This document shows positions 8,221 through 16,557 of a stretch of 64,000 bases of DNA, piece after piece (positions within the stretch are counted from its first letter, which is position 1; each line of letters begins with the position of its first letter). The notes beneath the pieces were generated by a model, which worked only from the letters and a program-made list of their open reading frames with translations, was not told the origin of the DNA and ran no database searches. Source of the DNA: CBDDKZ01 sp965230415 (GTDB lineage: Bacteria; Bacteroidota; Bacteroidia; Cytophagales; JAAEPT01); assembly GCA_965230415.1 (NCBI GenBank), contig CBDDKZ010000001.1, positions 1-64,000 on the forward strand, read 5' to 3'. The translations under genes were made by a program, and so were the position numbers.

Positions 8221-8751
8221 ATGGACAGTCATATATATACACAACACTTTAAAACTCCATATGGAGCATTGCTTCTGGGCGATTATAACGAACAATTATG
8301 CCTATGTGACTGGACCTACAGACGCATGCGCACCAATATAGATGGCCGCATCCAGGATCACTTAAATTCCGATTACCAGGAAAAGCACACGCCATTATTG
8401 ACTGAAACCGTTAATCAGCTTAATGCTTATTTCCAACAGGAACTGGAAACTTTTGACCTTCCCATCCTTTTGGCCGGGTCAGATTTTCAAAAGAAAGTCT
8501 GGAGTACGCTGCTAAAAATACCCTATGGAAAGACCACCTCTTATCTCGATCTTTCCAGGCAATTGCAAAACGAAAAAGCCATCAGAGCCGTATCCTCTGC
8601 CAATGGTGCCAATGCCATTTCGATCATCGTCCCCTGTCACCGGGTAATAGGCAGTAACGGAGACTTGGTAGGTTATGCAGGAGGTCTCACTGCTAAGAAA
8701 AAGTTGCTTATGCTTGAAAACAAGACACATCAGGGAGAGCTTTTCAATTAG
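8221..8751 (+). CDS. ogt: methylated-DNA--protein-cysteine methyltransferase
   Basis: Repairs O6-methylguanine in DNA by transferring the methyl group to its own cysteine, a single-use reaction. It has 176 residues, a normal size for Ogt without an Ada regulatory domain. The active-site motif IVPCHRVIG puts the acceptor Cys at 139; the DNA-reading helix region FQKKVWSTLLKIPYGKT (89-105) and the following SSANGAN (125-131) are well conserved, as is NGDLVGYAGGL after the active site. The 126-base gap after the heptose operon, with an A/T-rich stretch, suggests its own promoter. A Bacteroidota Ogt of standard type; no oddity seen. Confidence 0.95.
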   Translation: MDSHIYTQHFKTPYGALLLGDYNEQLCLCDWTYRRMRTNIDGRIQDHLNSDYQEKHTPLLTETVNQLNAYFQQELETFDLPILLAGSDFQKKVWSTLLKIPYGKTTSYLDLSRQLQNEKAIRAVSSANGANAISIIVPCHRVIGSNGDLVGYAGGLTAKKKLLMLENKTHQGELFN

Positions 8752-8842
8752 CTTTAAAAAGAGAGCTCAGCCTCAATTATTTCCAATAAAGCGAAAACCG
8801 TTATATTTACAATCAAATCACAATCGAAATTACAAGCTGTGT

Positions 8843-9787
8843 ATGAAAAATTTTCGATCAATCAAAAGCACCGGATTCGGGTCTAAAATAGAAAATGAAG
8901 GAGAACGACTTTTAAACAAGGACGGCTCTTTTAATATAGAAAAAGGTGGTTTGCATTGGCGCACCCAATTTAGCCTGTTTCACAGCCTGATCAACATGCC
9001 TTTATGGAAATTCATGCTTTGCCTGCTCATGTTCTTTGTAGTAATTAATAGTTTTTTCGCACTACTCTATGTACTTCTTGGCGTCGAAAACCTGGGCTTA
9101 ATAAACCAATCGGAAGGAATGGAGTTCCTCAATGCCTTTTTCTTTAGTGCACAGACCATTACTACCGTGGGATATGGAGCTATCGCTCCAACAGGAATTG
9201 GAGCCAATATAGTGGCTACTTTCGAGGCCTTCCTTGGTTTAATTGCATTTGCCATGGCTACAGGCTTGCTATATGGACGCTTTTCGAGGCCTCGCGCAAA
9301 ACTTATATATAGTCAGAACGCGCTTATTGCACCATATCTACAAGATGACAAAGGACTCATGCTAAGACTGGCAAACGCACGAAGGAGTCAAATGATAAAT
9401 GTTACAGCTAAAGTAATGCTATCCAGAGTGGAAGAAAAAGACGGCGTACGCAAACGCATGTTCTACCAGTTGGATCTGGAAATAAATCAAATCAATTTAT
9501 TGGCCACCAGTTGGACGCTTGTCCACCCTATCACGGAAAACAGTCCACTATATAACATAGGACCTGAAGAACTGAGGGCATCTGATGCCGAGCTTATGAT
9601 TGCCCTTGAAGGATACGATGAAACCTATTCACAGCAAGTGCATGCTAGAACTTCATACAAACACCAGGAAGTCATTTTCAATGCCAAATTCGCCAAAATT
9701 CTGGGGCGTAATAACGATGGCAAAGCGACAATCGCTTTAGACCGTATTAGCGAATATGATTTATTAAGTGACAACGAATCAAGGTAA
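8843..9787 (+). CDS. inward-rectifier potassium channel (KirBac family)
   Basis: A 314-residue inner-membrane K+ channel. The start at 8843 (MKNFRSIKST) is chosen because the longer frame from 8675 runs back into ogt and has no family-like sequence. It shows an amphipathic slide region (about 36-55, with LHWRTQFSLFHSLINMP), outer helix near 57-80, a pore helix ending in the selectivity filter TVGYG (108-112), inner helix near 120-146 with the GFxx-like bend (GLIAFAMATGLLYGRFSRP), and a cytoplasmic Kir C-terminal Ig-like domain (about 150-310). All match KirBac1.1/3.1 order. Regulatory ligands of bacterial Kir channels are mostly unknown. Function as a K+ channel is well supported by the filter; physiological role is not. 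Confidence 0.93.
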   Translation: MKNFRSIKSTGFGSKIENEGERLLNKDGSFNIEKGGLHWRTQFSLFHSLINMPLWKFMLCLLMFFVVINSFFALLYVLLGVENLGLINQSEGMEFLNAFFFSAQTITTVGYGAIAPTGIGANIVATFEAFLGLIAFAMATGLLYGRFSRPRAKLIYSQNALIAPYLQDDKGLMLRLANARRSQMINVTAKVMLSRVEEKDGVRKRMFYQLDLEINQINLLATSWTLVHPITENSPLYNIGPEELRASDAELMIALEGYDETYSQQVHARTSYKHQEVIFNAKFAKILGRNNDGKATIALDRISEYDLLSDNESR

Positions 9788-9997
9788 TTCCTTCAATATT
9801 CTTTGCTGGTCCCCTCATTTAAATTTATCGTATATAGATCAAGCATATTATTTTATATGAGCGATTTCTATTCTTGTAGAAACCAGCTTATTAGCCCCTT
9901 ATAATAAGTAGAAAAAAGCTTGGTGTCAGGGTTAACATTGCGCGTGATACTTTCCTAGACTTCAGTGATTTCGCTAAGAAAATAAATTACAACTCGT

Positions 9998-11197
9998 ATG
10001 CCCAGTTTCAACTACACCTTTAAAAGTTTTAGATTATTTACCCTGCTAATAATCGTCCCCTTACTCTTCACCTGCAAAAAAGGTGATGATGGCCAGCCCG
10101 ATGAAGAGGCCTTGGCCCACTTGCAGTCAAAAGAGGGCCGTGTACTGTTTTTTACCGGGCAAGACCTTGACGCCATTGCCGAATACCAGTCGGAATGTGA
10201 AGAATGCCCAAAAGTCAGTGGCGTATCAACTTATGTAGGGCTGAAAGATATCTTCGTCAACGATTACTATGGAGGTTTGGGTTTCACCGAAAATGATGAA
10301 GCACTTGGACGACACGTAGATTGGGGAGCCGGACGTATTAACTCTTATGAATTAGCTGAAAAGTACCAGGCAATACATATGGGACTCTATACTGTTGGGT
10401 CCATAGAAAGTATCAATAATGGAGAACTGGATAACGAAATTGTTCAACTGGCTGATTTCTTCAATCACTTTCCCAAGACCGCTTTTTACCTCCGGATAGG
10501 GTGGGAATTTGATGGCTTTTGGTCCAACTACGAACCTGTATCCTGGAAATTACAATACAAACGAATTGTTGATATCATAAAAGAACAAAATGTCAAAAAT
10601 GTCGCTTTTGTATGGCAATCGGCAGCCAGCCCTATAGACGATATGTTAGACGGTGAACAAGAAGATTTGGCACAATGGTACCCCGGAGATGACTATGTCG
10701 ACTGGGTTGGTTTCTCATGGTTTGAATCTCTGGATCAAAAGTCGGCTACCCAAGCACATACCCCGGCTACTCAGCGAGAGCTCATCGAAGAAATACTAGC
10801 TATGGCACGTTTGCACAACAAACCCGTCATGATTCCCGAGTCATGTCCGCAAGGCTATGATCTTGCAAGAATGGAAAAACGCAACATTTCAGCAGTTTGG
10901 GACGGAGAACCCGGCACCGGCGCACAAACTGTAGCACCCGAAGAGCTTTGGGATTCCTGGTACAAACCCTGGTTCGAATTAATCGACAAAAACAAAGATG
11001 TCATAAAAGGAGTTACAACCATTAATGCCAATTGGGATGCACAAAGTTTTTGGAGCGGCCCTCCCTACAACAATGGTTATTGGGGAGATTCCCGCATCCA
11101 GGCCAATGATTATATCGAAGAAAAGTGGAGCAGTGAATTACAAAATAATAATTGGATTAAGGGTGATGAAGATTTACAGGAATTACTCAGTTGGTAA
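9998..11197 (+). CDS. GH26-like beta-mannanase/glucanase lipoprotein
   Basis: A 399-residue secreted glycoside hydrolase. Residues 11-26 are a lipoprotein signal ending in the lipobox LLFTC (C26), so the mature protein is membrane-anchored and probably surface-exposed. The motif YLRIGWEFDGFW carries the acid/base candidate E170; the nucleophile candidate is E281 in MIPESCP. The RIGWEFxG pattern, TIM-barrel length and spacing match clan GH-A, family 26 (mannanases and related beta-glycanases). Exact substrate cannot be fixed. The Cys in CEEC (around 64-67) near the N-terminus is unusual. A 210-base upstream gap holds its promoter. No SusCD pair is visible nearby, so it is an orphan enzyme or part of a dispersed set (GH43-like, CE2 and TIM-barrel enzymes elsewhere in this window). 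Confidence 0.78.
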   Translation: MPSFNYTFKSFRLFTLLIIVPLLFTCKKGDDGQPDEEALAHLQSKEGRVLFFTGQDLDAIAEYQSECEECPKVSGVSTYVGLKDIFVNDYYGGLGFTENDEALGRHVDWGAGRINSYELAEKYQAIHMGLYTVGSIESINNGELDNEIVQLADFFNHFPKTAFYLRIGWEFDGFWSNYEPVSWKLQYKRIVDIIKEQNVKNVAFVWQSAASPIDDMLDGEQEDLAQWYPGDDYVDWVGFSWFESLDQKSATQAHTPATQRELIEEILAMARLHNKPVMIPESCPQGYDLARMEKRNISAVWDGEPGTGAQTVAPEELWDSWYKPWFELIDKNKDVIKGVTTINANWDAQSFWSGPPYNNGYWGDSRIQANDYIEEKWSSELQNNNWIKGDEDLQELLSW

Positions 11198-11324
11198 TTT
11201 CAGACCTTTCATAACGCACGTGGTAAAATCATGCCATATATTATGAAGCTAAAAGCATAAAATTTAGTACAGCTGTCCATATTCACCACAAGAATACGTC
11301 TTACCACTAAACGCTAAAGTTCAC

Positions 11325-11765
11325 ATGGTAGATGTTCGTACTCAAATAACAATAAACAAACCTTTGGAAGAAGTGGCCACCTTTGTTGCCAACCCCGATA
11401 ATGCATCAATCTGGTATGATAATATAAGCTCAGCACAATGGCAATCACCGGCAGTGCTCAAAGAAGGAGCGCAAATAACATTCAAAGCCCACTTTTTAGG
11501 AAAAGAGCTGATATATACCTACGAAGTAGTTCAATATATTAGCAACTCCATTTTGGTGATGCAAACCAAAGAAGGTCCTTTCCCAATGAAAACTACGTAT
11601 CAATGGCAAAACGCAGGTTCAGCGGGTACTTTGATGCTTCTGCAAAATACGGGAAACCCGAAAGGCTTCTCCAAACTAATAAGTCCGCTAATGAGCGCTA
11701 TGATGCAAAGGGCTAATAATAAAGATTTGAAAAAATTAAAAACGATACTGGAAAAAGAAATTTAG
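11325..11765 (+). CDS. SRPBCC-family (START-like) protein
   Basis: A 146-residue protein with the Bet v1/START-like fold typical of polyketide cyclase/dehydrase and coenzyme Q-binding-type SRPBCC proteins: an N-terminal strand VRTQITINKPLEEVATFV, then NPDNASIWYDNI, then a beta-rich middle (KGPFPMKTTYQWQ-type) and a long C-terminal helix (KLISPLMSAMMQRANNKDLKKLKTIL). It has no signal peptide and should be cytosolic. The cavity would bind a small hydrophobic ligand, which cannot be predicted. It ends before a strong bidirectional hairpin and is convergent with the gene at 11841. Confidence 0.8.
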   Translation: MVDVRTQITINKPLEEVATFVANPDNASIWYDNISSAQWQSPAVLKEGAQITFKAHFLGKELIYTYEVVQYISNSILVMQTKEGPFPMKTTYQWQNAGSAGTLMLLQNTGNPKGFSKLISPLMSAMMQRANNKDLKKLKTILEKEI

Positions 11766-11786
11766 GTAACAAATGCCCTTCAAGCG

Positions 11787-11818
11787 AAAAACTACTGTTA
11801 TAACTAACAGCAGTTTTT
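11787..11818. terminator. bidirectional hairpin terminator
   Basis: Two 14-base arms (11787-11800 and 11805-11818) pair with one mismatch around a 4-base loop (taac). The 5' side begins with five A and the 3' side ends with five T, the pattern of an intrinsic terminator working in both directions. It lies between the stop of the SRPBCC gene (plus) and the stop of the envelope-protein gene (minus). Confidence 0.7.
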
Positions 11819-11840
11819 CCATTTTCATTGCAACACTATT

Positions 11841-12740
11841 TTATTTCACAAATCTTCTGCTTATGCTGAGTCCTAGCTGCACATTCCTGACTTCGTTCGC
11901 AAAAATGTAAGAATCCTTGGGGTCTTTTAGGGCAATGTTGGCACCTGCAATGCCACTTGAACATTCCATCCCCAGCATCCACAATTCGTTTAACTCATAA
12001 TCTAAGCCAACATAACCGGCAACATCCATCATATAAGTCGTAAAAGGTTCGTTAATTAAACTATGATCGCCCGGCACCGTTTGCAACGATTGCTTATGAT
12101 AGAGGTTTAAACCAATGCTTGGAATAAAATTACCAAAACGTAAGCCATAAGCGACTAATAATCGAGATTCCAAATAATCGTTGATAACGGTATATTTAAG
12201 CGGGAACGATTCAAAGTCTTTATTTTTTATAGAATTGTTTGCCATTACCCATTGTAAACTAAGCTTAGTTTTGATTAAAGAGCGACTACCCAGGCTCCAT
12301 AATGCATGCACCTGAGCACCAATTCCCGGGTTAAATACTTGCTCCTGATTAAAGGTTTCATCGTTCAGTGCATGTTCCTTGTTTACAGAGGTGGTTACCC
12401 CCACCCCTATCTCAGACTGGGCCCATAGTGTGTGTATAGTAAGTCCTAATAATACGGCCAAAATGCTTTTCTTTTTCATAAGTCTTTTCTTTTGATTGCT
12501 TTCATTTATAATGATGCGATCAATAGAAATGGTGGCAGTATCTTCCTCAAAGAATTGTGTTAAAGTGATGCTTTCGTCTATCGGATTTATAGAAAGCATA
12601 TTGATCTCAGGCGTAGCGATCTCTTCTATGTAGACAGTGTCATAAACATAGAGGGTATCATATACAAAAAGTGTATCCTGAGCTTTCAAAAACCCTGCAC
12701 TAAGGCTAATCAATAATAAGAATGTATACTTCATATGCAT
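11841..12740 (-). CDS. envelope beta-barrel-like protein with two signal peptides
   Basis: A 299-residue frame that looks like two secreted proteins joined in frame. Residues 1-21 form a signal peptide (MKYTFLLLISLSAGFLKAQ after MH). Then comes a short region with a repeated LFVYDTLYVYDTVY pattern. At residue 88 a second complete signal peptide begins, MKKKSILAVLLGLTIHTLWAQ. The remainder (about 108-299) has alternating strand patterns and ends in RRFVK, like small outer-membrane beta-barrels (PorT or OmpW-like size). The internal ATG (base 12479) has an A/G-rich stretch before it and may be a separate start. Its first ATG overlaps the sigma-factor stop (TAATG), so translation is coupled. Family not firmly recognised; secretion and outer-membrane location are inferred. 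Confidence 0.6.
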   Translation of the reverse strand: MHMKYTFLLLISLSAGFLKAQDTLFVYDTLYVYDTVYIEEIATPEINMLSINPIDESITLTQFFEEDTATISIDRIIINESNQKKRLMKKKSILAVLLGLTIHTLWAQSEIGVGVTTSVNKEHALNDETFNQEQVFNPGIGAQVHALWSLGSRSLIKTKLSLQWVMANNSIKNKDFESFPLKYTVINDYLESRLLVAYGLRFGNFIPSIGLNLYHKQSLQTVPGDHSLINEPFTTYMMDVAGYVGLDYELNELWMLGMECSSGIAGANIALKDPKDSYIFANEVRNVQLGLSISRRFVK

Positions 12741-13771
12741 TAGTCGCGCTTTGATTGAACACTGTCGTGTACAAAAACATTTTTATGAATAACAACAGGC
12801 TTCTTTTTGGCTTCCTGCATACTATTTTCCATTGGTACATGCTGCTTTTCCTTCGTCATGGAGTCGCTGGTTTCATTATGAAGTGATTCTACCGACGCAG
12901 GTGCTACTTCGATAGTTACACAAGAATCGTCAACAATTGATTTTACAGCAGAGTTTTCAAGGGTATCTCTGATTTCATTTTGAGGCTCAACGGCAAACCC
13001 AGCAGGGTCGGAATCAGGATTTCCATCGATACCATCACCTTCTTGTTTAAGGAAGAATAGAACAATAGTTAATGCTGTCGCAAGGCCTACTGCCGACAAG
13101 GCTATTTTTAATCGCTTGAATAGTTTATAGTTCTTGAACGGATACTCACTTCTGCTCACTTTAGGCTCCATTTTGAAATCGCTAAACTTACTTTGAAATA
13201 ACTCATCCAGGTTTCCTGATGCCGCGGCAAAAGGAAAAATAAATGCTACGAAACGCCTCTTTTTCTTCTCTTTTGATGAGTCATGTATCATTTTAGCACG
13301 TATATTTTTTCGTGCACGCGCCAGATGAGATTTTGAAGTGCCTATACTTATATTTAATAGCTCAGCAATCTCGTGATGTTTGTAACCGTCAAGCACATAC
13401 ATATTAAAAACAGACTTATGATGCTGAGGTAATTCATCGATGTAAGTCAGCAATTCTTCCTGACTAAAGTTGCTGAACTCATACGTTTCATTATCCATTT
13501 GAGTAAGATTAAGGTCAAATTCATCGTTATGGATGCTCACATGCGGCACAGCCCTTGCTTTGGCACGTATTAATTGCAAGGCCTCGTTTACCACTATTTT
13601 ACGAACCCAGGCCTCTATGGCACCCTCTCCCCGGTAATCTTTGATTTTTTGCATTGCTTTGAGCAAACCCTCGTGCACCAAATCCTCTGCCTGCTCTTGA
13701 GATTTCACATACCTCCTGCAAACTCCTATGAGTTTTGCCGCATTTTTTCGATAGAATTTTTCCCAGTTCAT
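12740..13771 (-). CDS. ECF sigma factor fused to a membrane anchor
   Basis: A 343-residue protein whose first 160 residues are an ECF sigma factor: region 2 at about 10-75 (QAEDLVHEGLLKAMQKI, GAIEAWVRKIVVNEAL) and region 4 at about 105-157 (LPQHHKSVFNMYVLDGY, HEIAELLNISIGTSKSHLARARKNI). Typical ECF sigmas end here. This one continues with a basic linker, an ELFQSKFSDF segment (190-199), one transmembrane helix (about 222-241) and a 100-residue acidic tail predicted to face the periplasm. The ELFQSKF segment resembles EYFQSKFAHDRV in the separate anti-sigma-like protein at 27065, so this looks like a sigma plus anti-sigma fusion. Release by proteolysis would be a likely activation route, but that is inference. 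It starts the minus-strand operon with 11841. Confidence 0.85.
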   Translation of the reverse strand: MNWEKFYRKNAAKLIGVCRRYVKSQEQAEDLVHEGLLKAMQKIKDYRGEGAIEAWVRKIVVNEALQLIRAKARAVPHVSIHNDEFDLNLTQMDNETYEFSNFSQEELLTYIDELPQHHKSVFNMYVLDGYKHHEIAELLNISIGTSKSHLARARKNIRAKMIHDSSKEKKKRRFVAFIFPFAAASGNLDELFQSKFSDFKMEPKVSRSEYPFKNYKLFKRLKIALSAVGLATALTIVLFFLKQEGDGIDGNPDSDPAGFAVEPQNEIRDTLENSAVKSIVDDSCVTIEVAPASVESLHNETSDSMTKEKQHVPMENSMQEAKKKPVVIHKNVFVHDSVQSKRD

Positions 13772-13923
13772 AAATTATGCATTTCCATTTTAGTAGAGGA
13801 TGCAACAAATACCAAATGGTGGCAGTTTATTTTATTTTTTTTGACAACGAACTGTTCTTTATCATAATTAAGCTTTACCTGTCGAAAAATACGCATTGAA
13901 ATGTTATTTTTGATCATTGAAGA

Positions 13924-14328
13924 ATGAATAAGTTAGATGGACACATAGCACAGGTAAAAAGTAACGGTAATATTTCTATTGTACAAATCACCATTTCCGA
14001 AGACATTCAGCTCAAATGCATCGTACTGGAAAATGTAGAGACAGCTCCCTATCTCAAACCGCAAAAACCGGTCAGGGCTCTTTTCAAAGAGACGGAAGTA
14101 ATCATAGGAACAGATTTAAGCCCACAAGTTAGCCTTCAAAACATCATACCAGGCAAAATCATGGAGGTACGAAGCGATGTTTTGTTAAGTAATTTGACAA
14201 TTCAAACAAAGGTAGGAACACTTACTTCCATTATTAGTAGCAATGCCGTAAAACAGCTTGCTCTTAAGGCACAAATGAATGTTGTTGCGATGATCAAATT
14301 AAACGAAATTATGCTCTCGGAGATATGA
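13924..14328 (+). CDS. molybdopterin-binding (di-Mop/TOBE) protein
   Basis: A 134-residue cytosolic protein made of two TOBE/Mop repeats, each about 65 residues: the first starts LDGHIAQVKSNGNISIVQITI, the second IPGKIMEVRSDVLLSNLTIQT. Mop-type proteins bind molybdate (or tungstate) at the dimer interface and may act as an intracellular molybdate store or as a regulatory partner. The gene overlaps modB by 4 bases (ATGA), so the three genes form a translationally coupled operon mop-modB-modC. No modA binding-protein gene is visible before it. The gene begins after a 150-base gap divergent from the sigma fusion. Confidence 0.88.
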   Translation: MNKLDGHIAQVKSNGNISIVQITISEDIQLKCIVLENVETAPYLKPQKPVRALFKETEVIIGTDLSPQVSLQNIIPGKIMEVRSDVLLSNLTIQTKVGTLTSIISSNAVKQLALKAQMNVVAMIKLNEIMLSEI

Positions 14329-14996
14329 ATTGGCAACCATTAATCCTTTCATTAAAACTGGCAGTAGTTACCAACTTCTTTTTAGTAATCACCGCTATTC
14401 CAATTGCATATATGCTGTCTAACAGCCGGTCGCGCCTAAAGCCTTTAGCAGAAACGTTAATAAGCATGCCACTGGTATTACCTCCTACTGTTTTAGGTTT
14501 CTACTTTCTTATATGCTTTAGCCCCAATAATGCAGTAGGGAATTGGTTAAATCAATGGCTGGGGATAAAGTTGATTTTCACTTTCCCCGGGCTGGTACTG
14601 GCATCTATGATCTATAGCTTTCCCTTTATGATACAACCCATTCAAAGAGGCATGGAAGCAATACCTTCCTCCCTAAAAGAAGCCGCAAACCTGATGGGCA
14701 AATCAAAATGGTCTACGTTAATAAACATCGTACTCCCCAATATAAAACCGGCACTGATAACGGGCATGGTACTTTCATTTGCCCACACATTGGGAGAATT
14801 TGGTGTTGTGTTGATGATAGGGGGCAATATTCCCGGCAGAACCAAAGTAGCCTCCATCGCTATCTACGAACATGTGGAAAAAATGGACTACACCAATGCA
14901 GGCTTTTACTCATTGATTCTATTTTCTTTTGCTTTCGCTATTCTGCTTGTCGTAAACTTGCTTAACAGAGGTCATCTAATTCGAACAAAAAAATGA
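14325..14996 (+). CDS. modB: molybdate ABC transporter permease
   Basis: The membrane component of a molybdate importer, 223 residues with about five or six membrane helices. The permease EAA-loop is visible as EAANLMGKSKWSTLINIVLPNIKP, and PLVLPPTVLGFYFL in the second helical region is diagnostic of the ModB/CysTW group. It overlaps mop at its 5' end and modC at its 3' end (ATGA), so expression is tightly coupled. A membrane protein of this type needs a ModA periplasmic protein; none is coded in this window next to the operon. It may be encoded elsewhere or be replaced by another receptor. Confidence 0.92.
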   Translation: MNWQPLILSLKLAVVTNFFLVITAIPIAYMLSNSRSRLKPLAETLISMPLVLPPTVLGFYFLICFSPNNAVGNWLNQWLGIKLIFTFPGLVLASMIYSFPFMIQPIQRGMEAIPSSLKEAANLMGKSKWSTLINIVLPNIKPALITGMVLSFAHTLGEFGVVLMIGGNIPGRTKVASIAIYEHVEKMDYTNAGFYSLILFSFAFAILLVVNLLNRGHLIRTKK

Positions 14997-15865
14997 TCCA
15001 TATTGCTATCGAAAAAAGAATTGGTCCCCACAAGAACCCTTTTCATCTTAAGCTCAGGATGAAGATTGAAAAACATCAATTCGTGGCTCTCTACGGGCCA
15101 TCGGGTTCAGGAAAGACTTCTGCCCTCAGAACACTGGCAGGACTAACACCTCCGGATGCAGGCCTCATTGAGGTAAATGGCACCAAATGGTATGACAGTA
15201 AGGCCAAAATTAACATGGCACCCAAACATCGTCACATAGGCTTTGTTTTTCAGGACTATGCCTTGTTCCCCAACATGACTGTGGCGCAAAATTTGCATTT
15301 TGCCTCGTATGACAAAGACCGTCAGCATATTGAGGAAATCCTTGACTTGCTCGAAATAGAAGCCTTCAAACACCACAAGTCGGACTCACTATCGGGAGGA
15401 CAACAACAACGTGTTGCCCTGGGGAGGGCTTTGGCACAAAAACCTCAAGTTTTACTCCTCGACGAACCTTTTTCTGCACTTGATCATACCATTCGTATAA
15501 AGATTCACAATTACCTCCAAAAAATTCACGAAAAGTTTCAAATCACCACCTTATTGGTAAGCCATAATATCGCTGAAATCCAAAAGTTAGCCGAGCTTGT
15601 TTTTGTAATTGACAATGGTGAAATAACGCAACAAGGTGCTCCCTCAAAGGTGTTTTTTAACGACAACGTAAGTGGAAAATTCAAGTTTACAGGTGAGGTC
15701 ATCGCCATAGAAAGACAGGACATCGTGTTTATTATTTCCGTTCTTATCGAAAAAAATATTGTTAAAGTCGTCGCCGAGCAAGAAGAGGCAGATGGACTGC
15801 AAATCGGTGATAAAGTAATGGTTGCCTCAAAAGCATTTAACCCTTATATAAGCAAACTCTATTAA
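14993..15865 (+). CDS. modC: molybdate ABC transporter ATP-binding protein
   Basis: The cytosolic ATPase of the importer, 290 residues. Walker A is GPSGSGKTS (about 35-43), the Q-loop VFQDYALFPNMTV, the ABC signature LSGGQQQRVALGRALA, Walker B VLLLDEPFSALD and the switch His in LVSHNIAEI. The C-terminal 70 residues carry one weak TOBE-like stretch (QHDIVFIISVLIEKNIVKV-type), consistent with ModC, which has regulatory TOBE domains. It is the last gene of mop-modB-modC and its stop is 23 bases from the convergent J-domain gene. Likely substrate molybdate or tungstate, inferred from the Mop neighbour and needed by the molybdenum enzyme NapA at 60.5 kb. Confidence 0.92.
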   Translation: MIHIAIEKRIGPHKNPFHLKLRMKIEKHQFVALYGPSGSGKTSALRTLAGLTPPDAGLIEVNGTKWYDSKAKINMAPKHRHIGFVFQDYALFPNMTVAQNLHFASYDKDRQHIEEILDLLEIEAFKHHKSDSLSGGQQQRVALGRALAQKPQVLLLDEPFSALDHTIRIKIHNYLQKIHEKFQITTLLVSHNIAEIQKLAELVFVIDNGEITQQGAPSKVFFNDNVSGKFKFTGEVIAIERQDIVFIISVLIEKNIVKVVAEQEEADGLQIGDKVMVASKAFNPYISKLY

Positions 15866-15888
15866 ACTGTACCGCTAAAGGCCAAGGG

Positions 15889-16416
15889 TTATTTCCGTAA
15901 TATTTTTATTATATGTATTGTTGGAGGTATTATGACTAACAAAACCATAAGTCCGGCGAAGAAAGAAACATTGATCATTACAACAACACCTATCGCCATA
16001 ATAGGTAACACGATAATAAGTACAAACAACCAGGTAAAACTATACAAAAAATATTCGAACAACCTGGTGGGGTGGTACCAAGGTAAATTCAAATAACGCT
16101 CATACTCCGATCGTTCTTTAGCGCGCTGCCGCTCCCATGCCCTTTCCATTTCTTCGACCGTAAATTTTGAATTATGGTAATAGGTGGTCTTTTTAACTTC
16201 TTCAGGGCTAATTTGATTATAGGTCGGAGCCCCTCCTTCGAGGTAATCGCATATTATTTCGTAGGAAACATTAATTGCCATAAACTTCTGCTCTGCAGAT
16301 GGGTGCGCATTTCTATCGGGATGATACTTCATCGCCAATCTCCTATATGCTTTTTTCACCTCTTTTTTGCCGGCTCCCTTCTTCAAACCAAGACGAGCAT
16401 AATGTTTCTTGAGCAT
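15889..16416 (-). CDS. J-domain membrane protein (DnaJ family)
   Basis: A 175-residue protein with an N-terminal J domain and two C-terminal membrane helices. The start at base 16416 (MLKKHYARLGLKKGA) is preferred over an upstream start that only adds 11 unlike residues. The J domain runs about 1-70 with the catalytic HPD motif in YHPDRN (32-34). Residues about 115-165 form two hydrophobic helices (FVLIIVLPIMAIGVVVMI and FFAGLMVLLVIIPP). J domains stimulate DnaK ATPase; membrane anchoring suggests recruitment of DnaK to the membrane. No zinc-finger or substrate domain is present, so it is not a general DnaJ. Client is unknown. Confidence 0.83.
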   Translation of the reverse strand: MLKKHYARLGLKKGAGKKEVKKAYRRLAMKYHPDRNAHPSAEQKFMAINVSYEIICDYLEGGAPTYNQISPEEVKKTTYYHNSKFTVEEMERAWERQRAKERSEYERYLNLPWYHPTRLFEYFLYSFTWLFVLIIVLPIMAIGVVVMINVSFFAGLMVLLVIIPPTIHIIKILRK

Positions 16417-16557
16417 ATTGCAAATATAACACAAATGGAAGTCGAGCACCTAACGGTACGCCAATAAGTTATTTCTCTTTTTCCTAGCAAAGTAACATTT
16501 CTTAGCTATACACCGTTGAGATTACTAATTTACTGATAACCAAACTACTGATTCCTC

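Noticed and set aside
8675..8842. Longer N-terminus of the KirBac gene overlapping ogt
   Set aside because: The added 56 residues overlap the end of ogt and resemble no channel; the ATG at 8843 gives a normal KirBac N-terminus.
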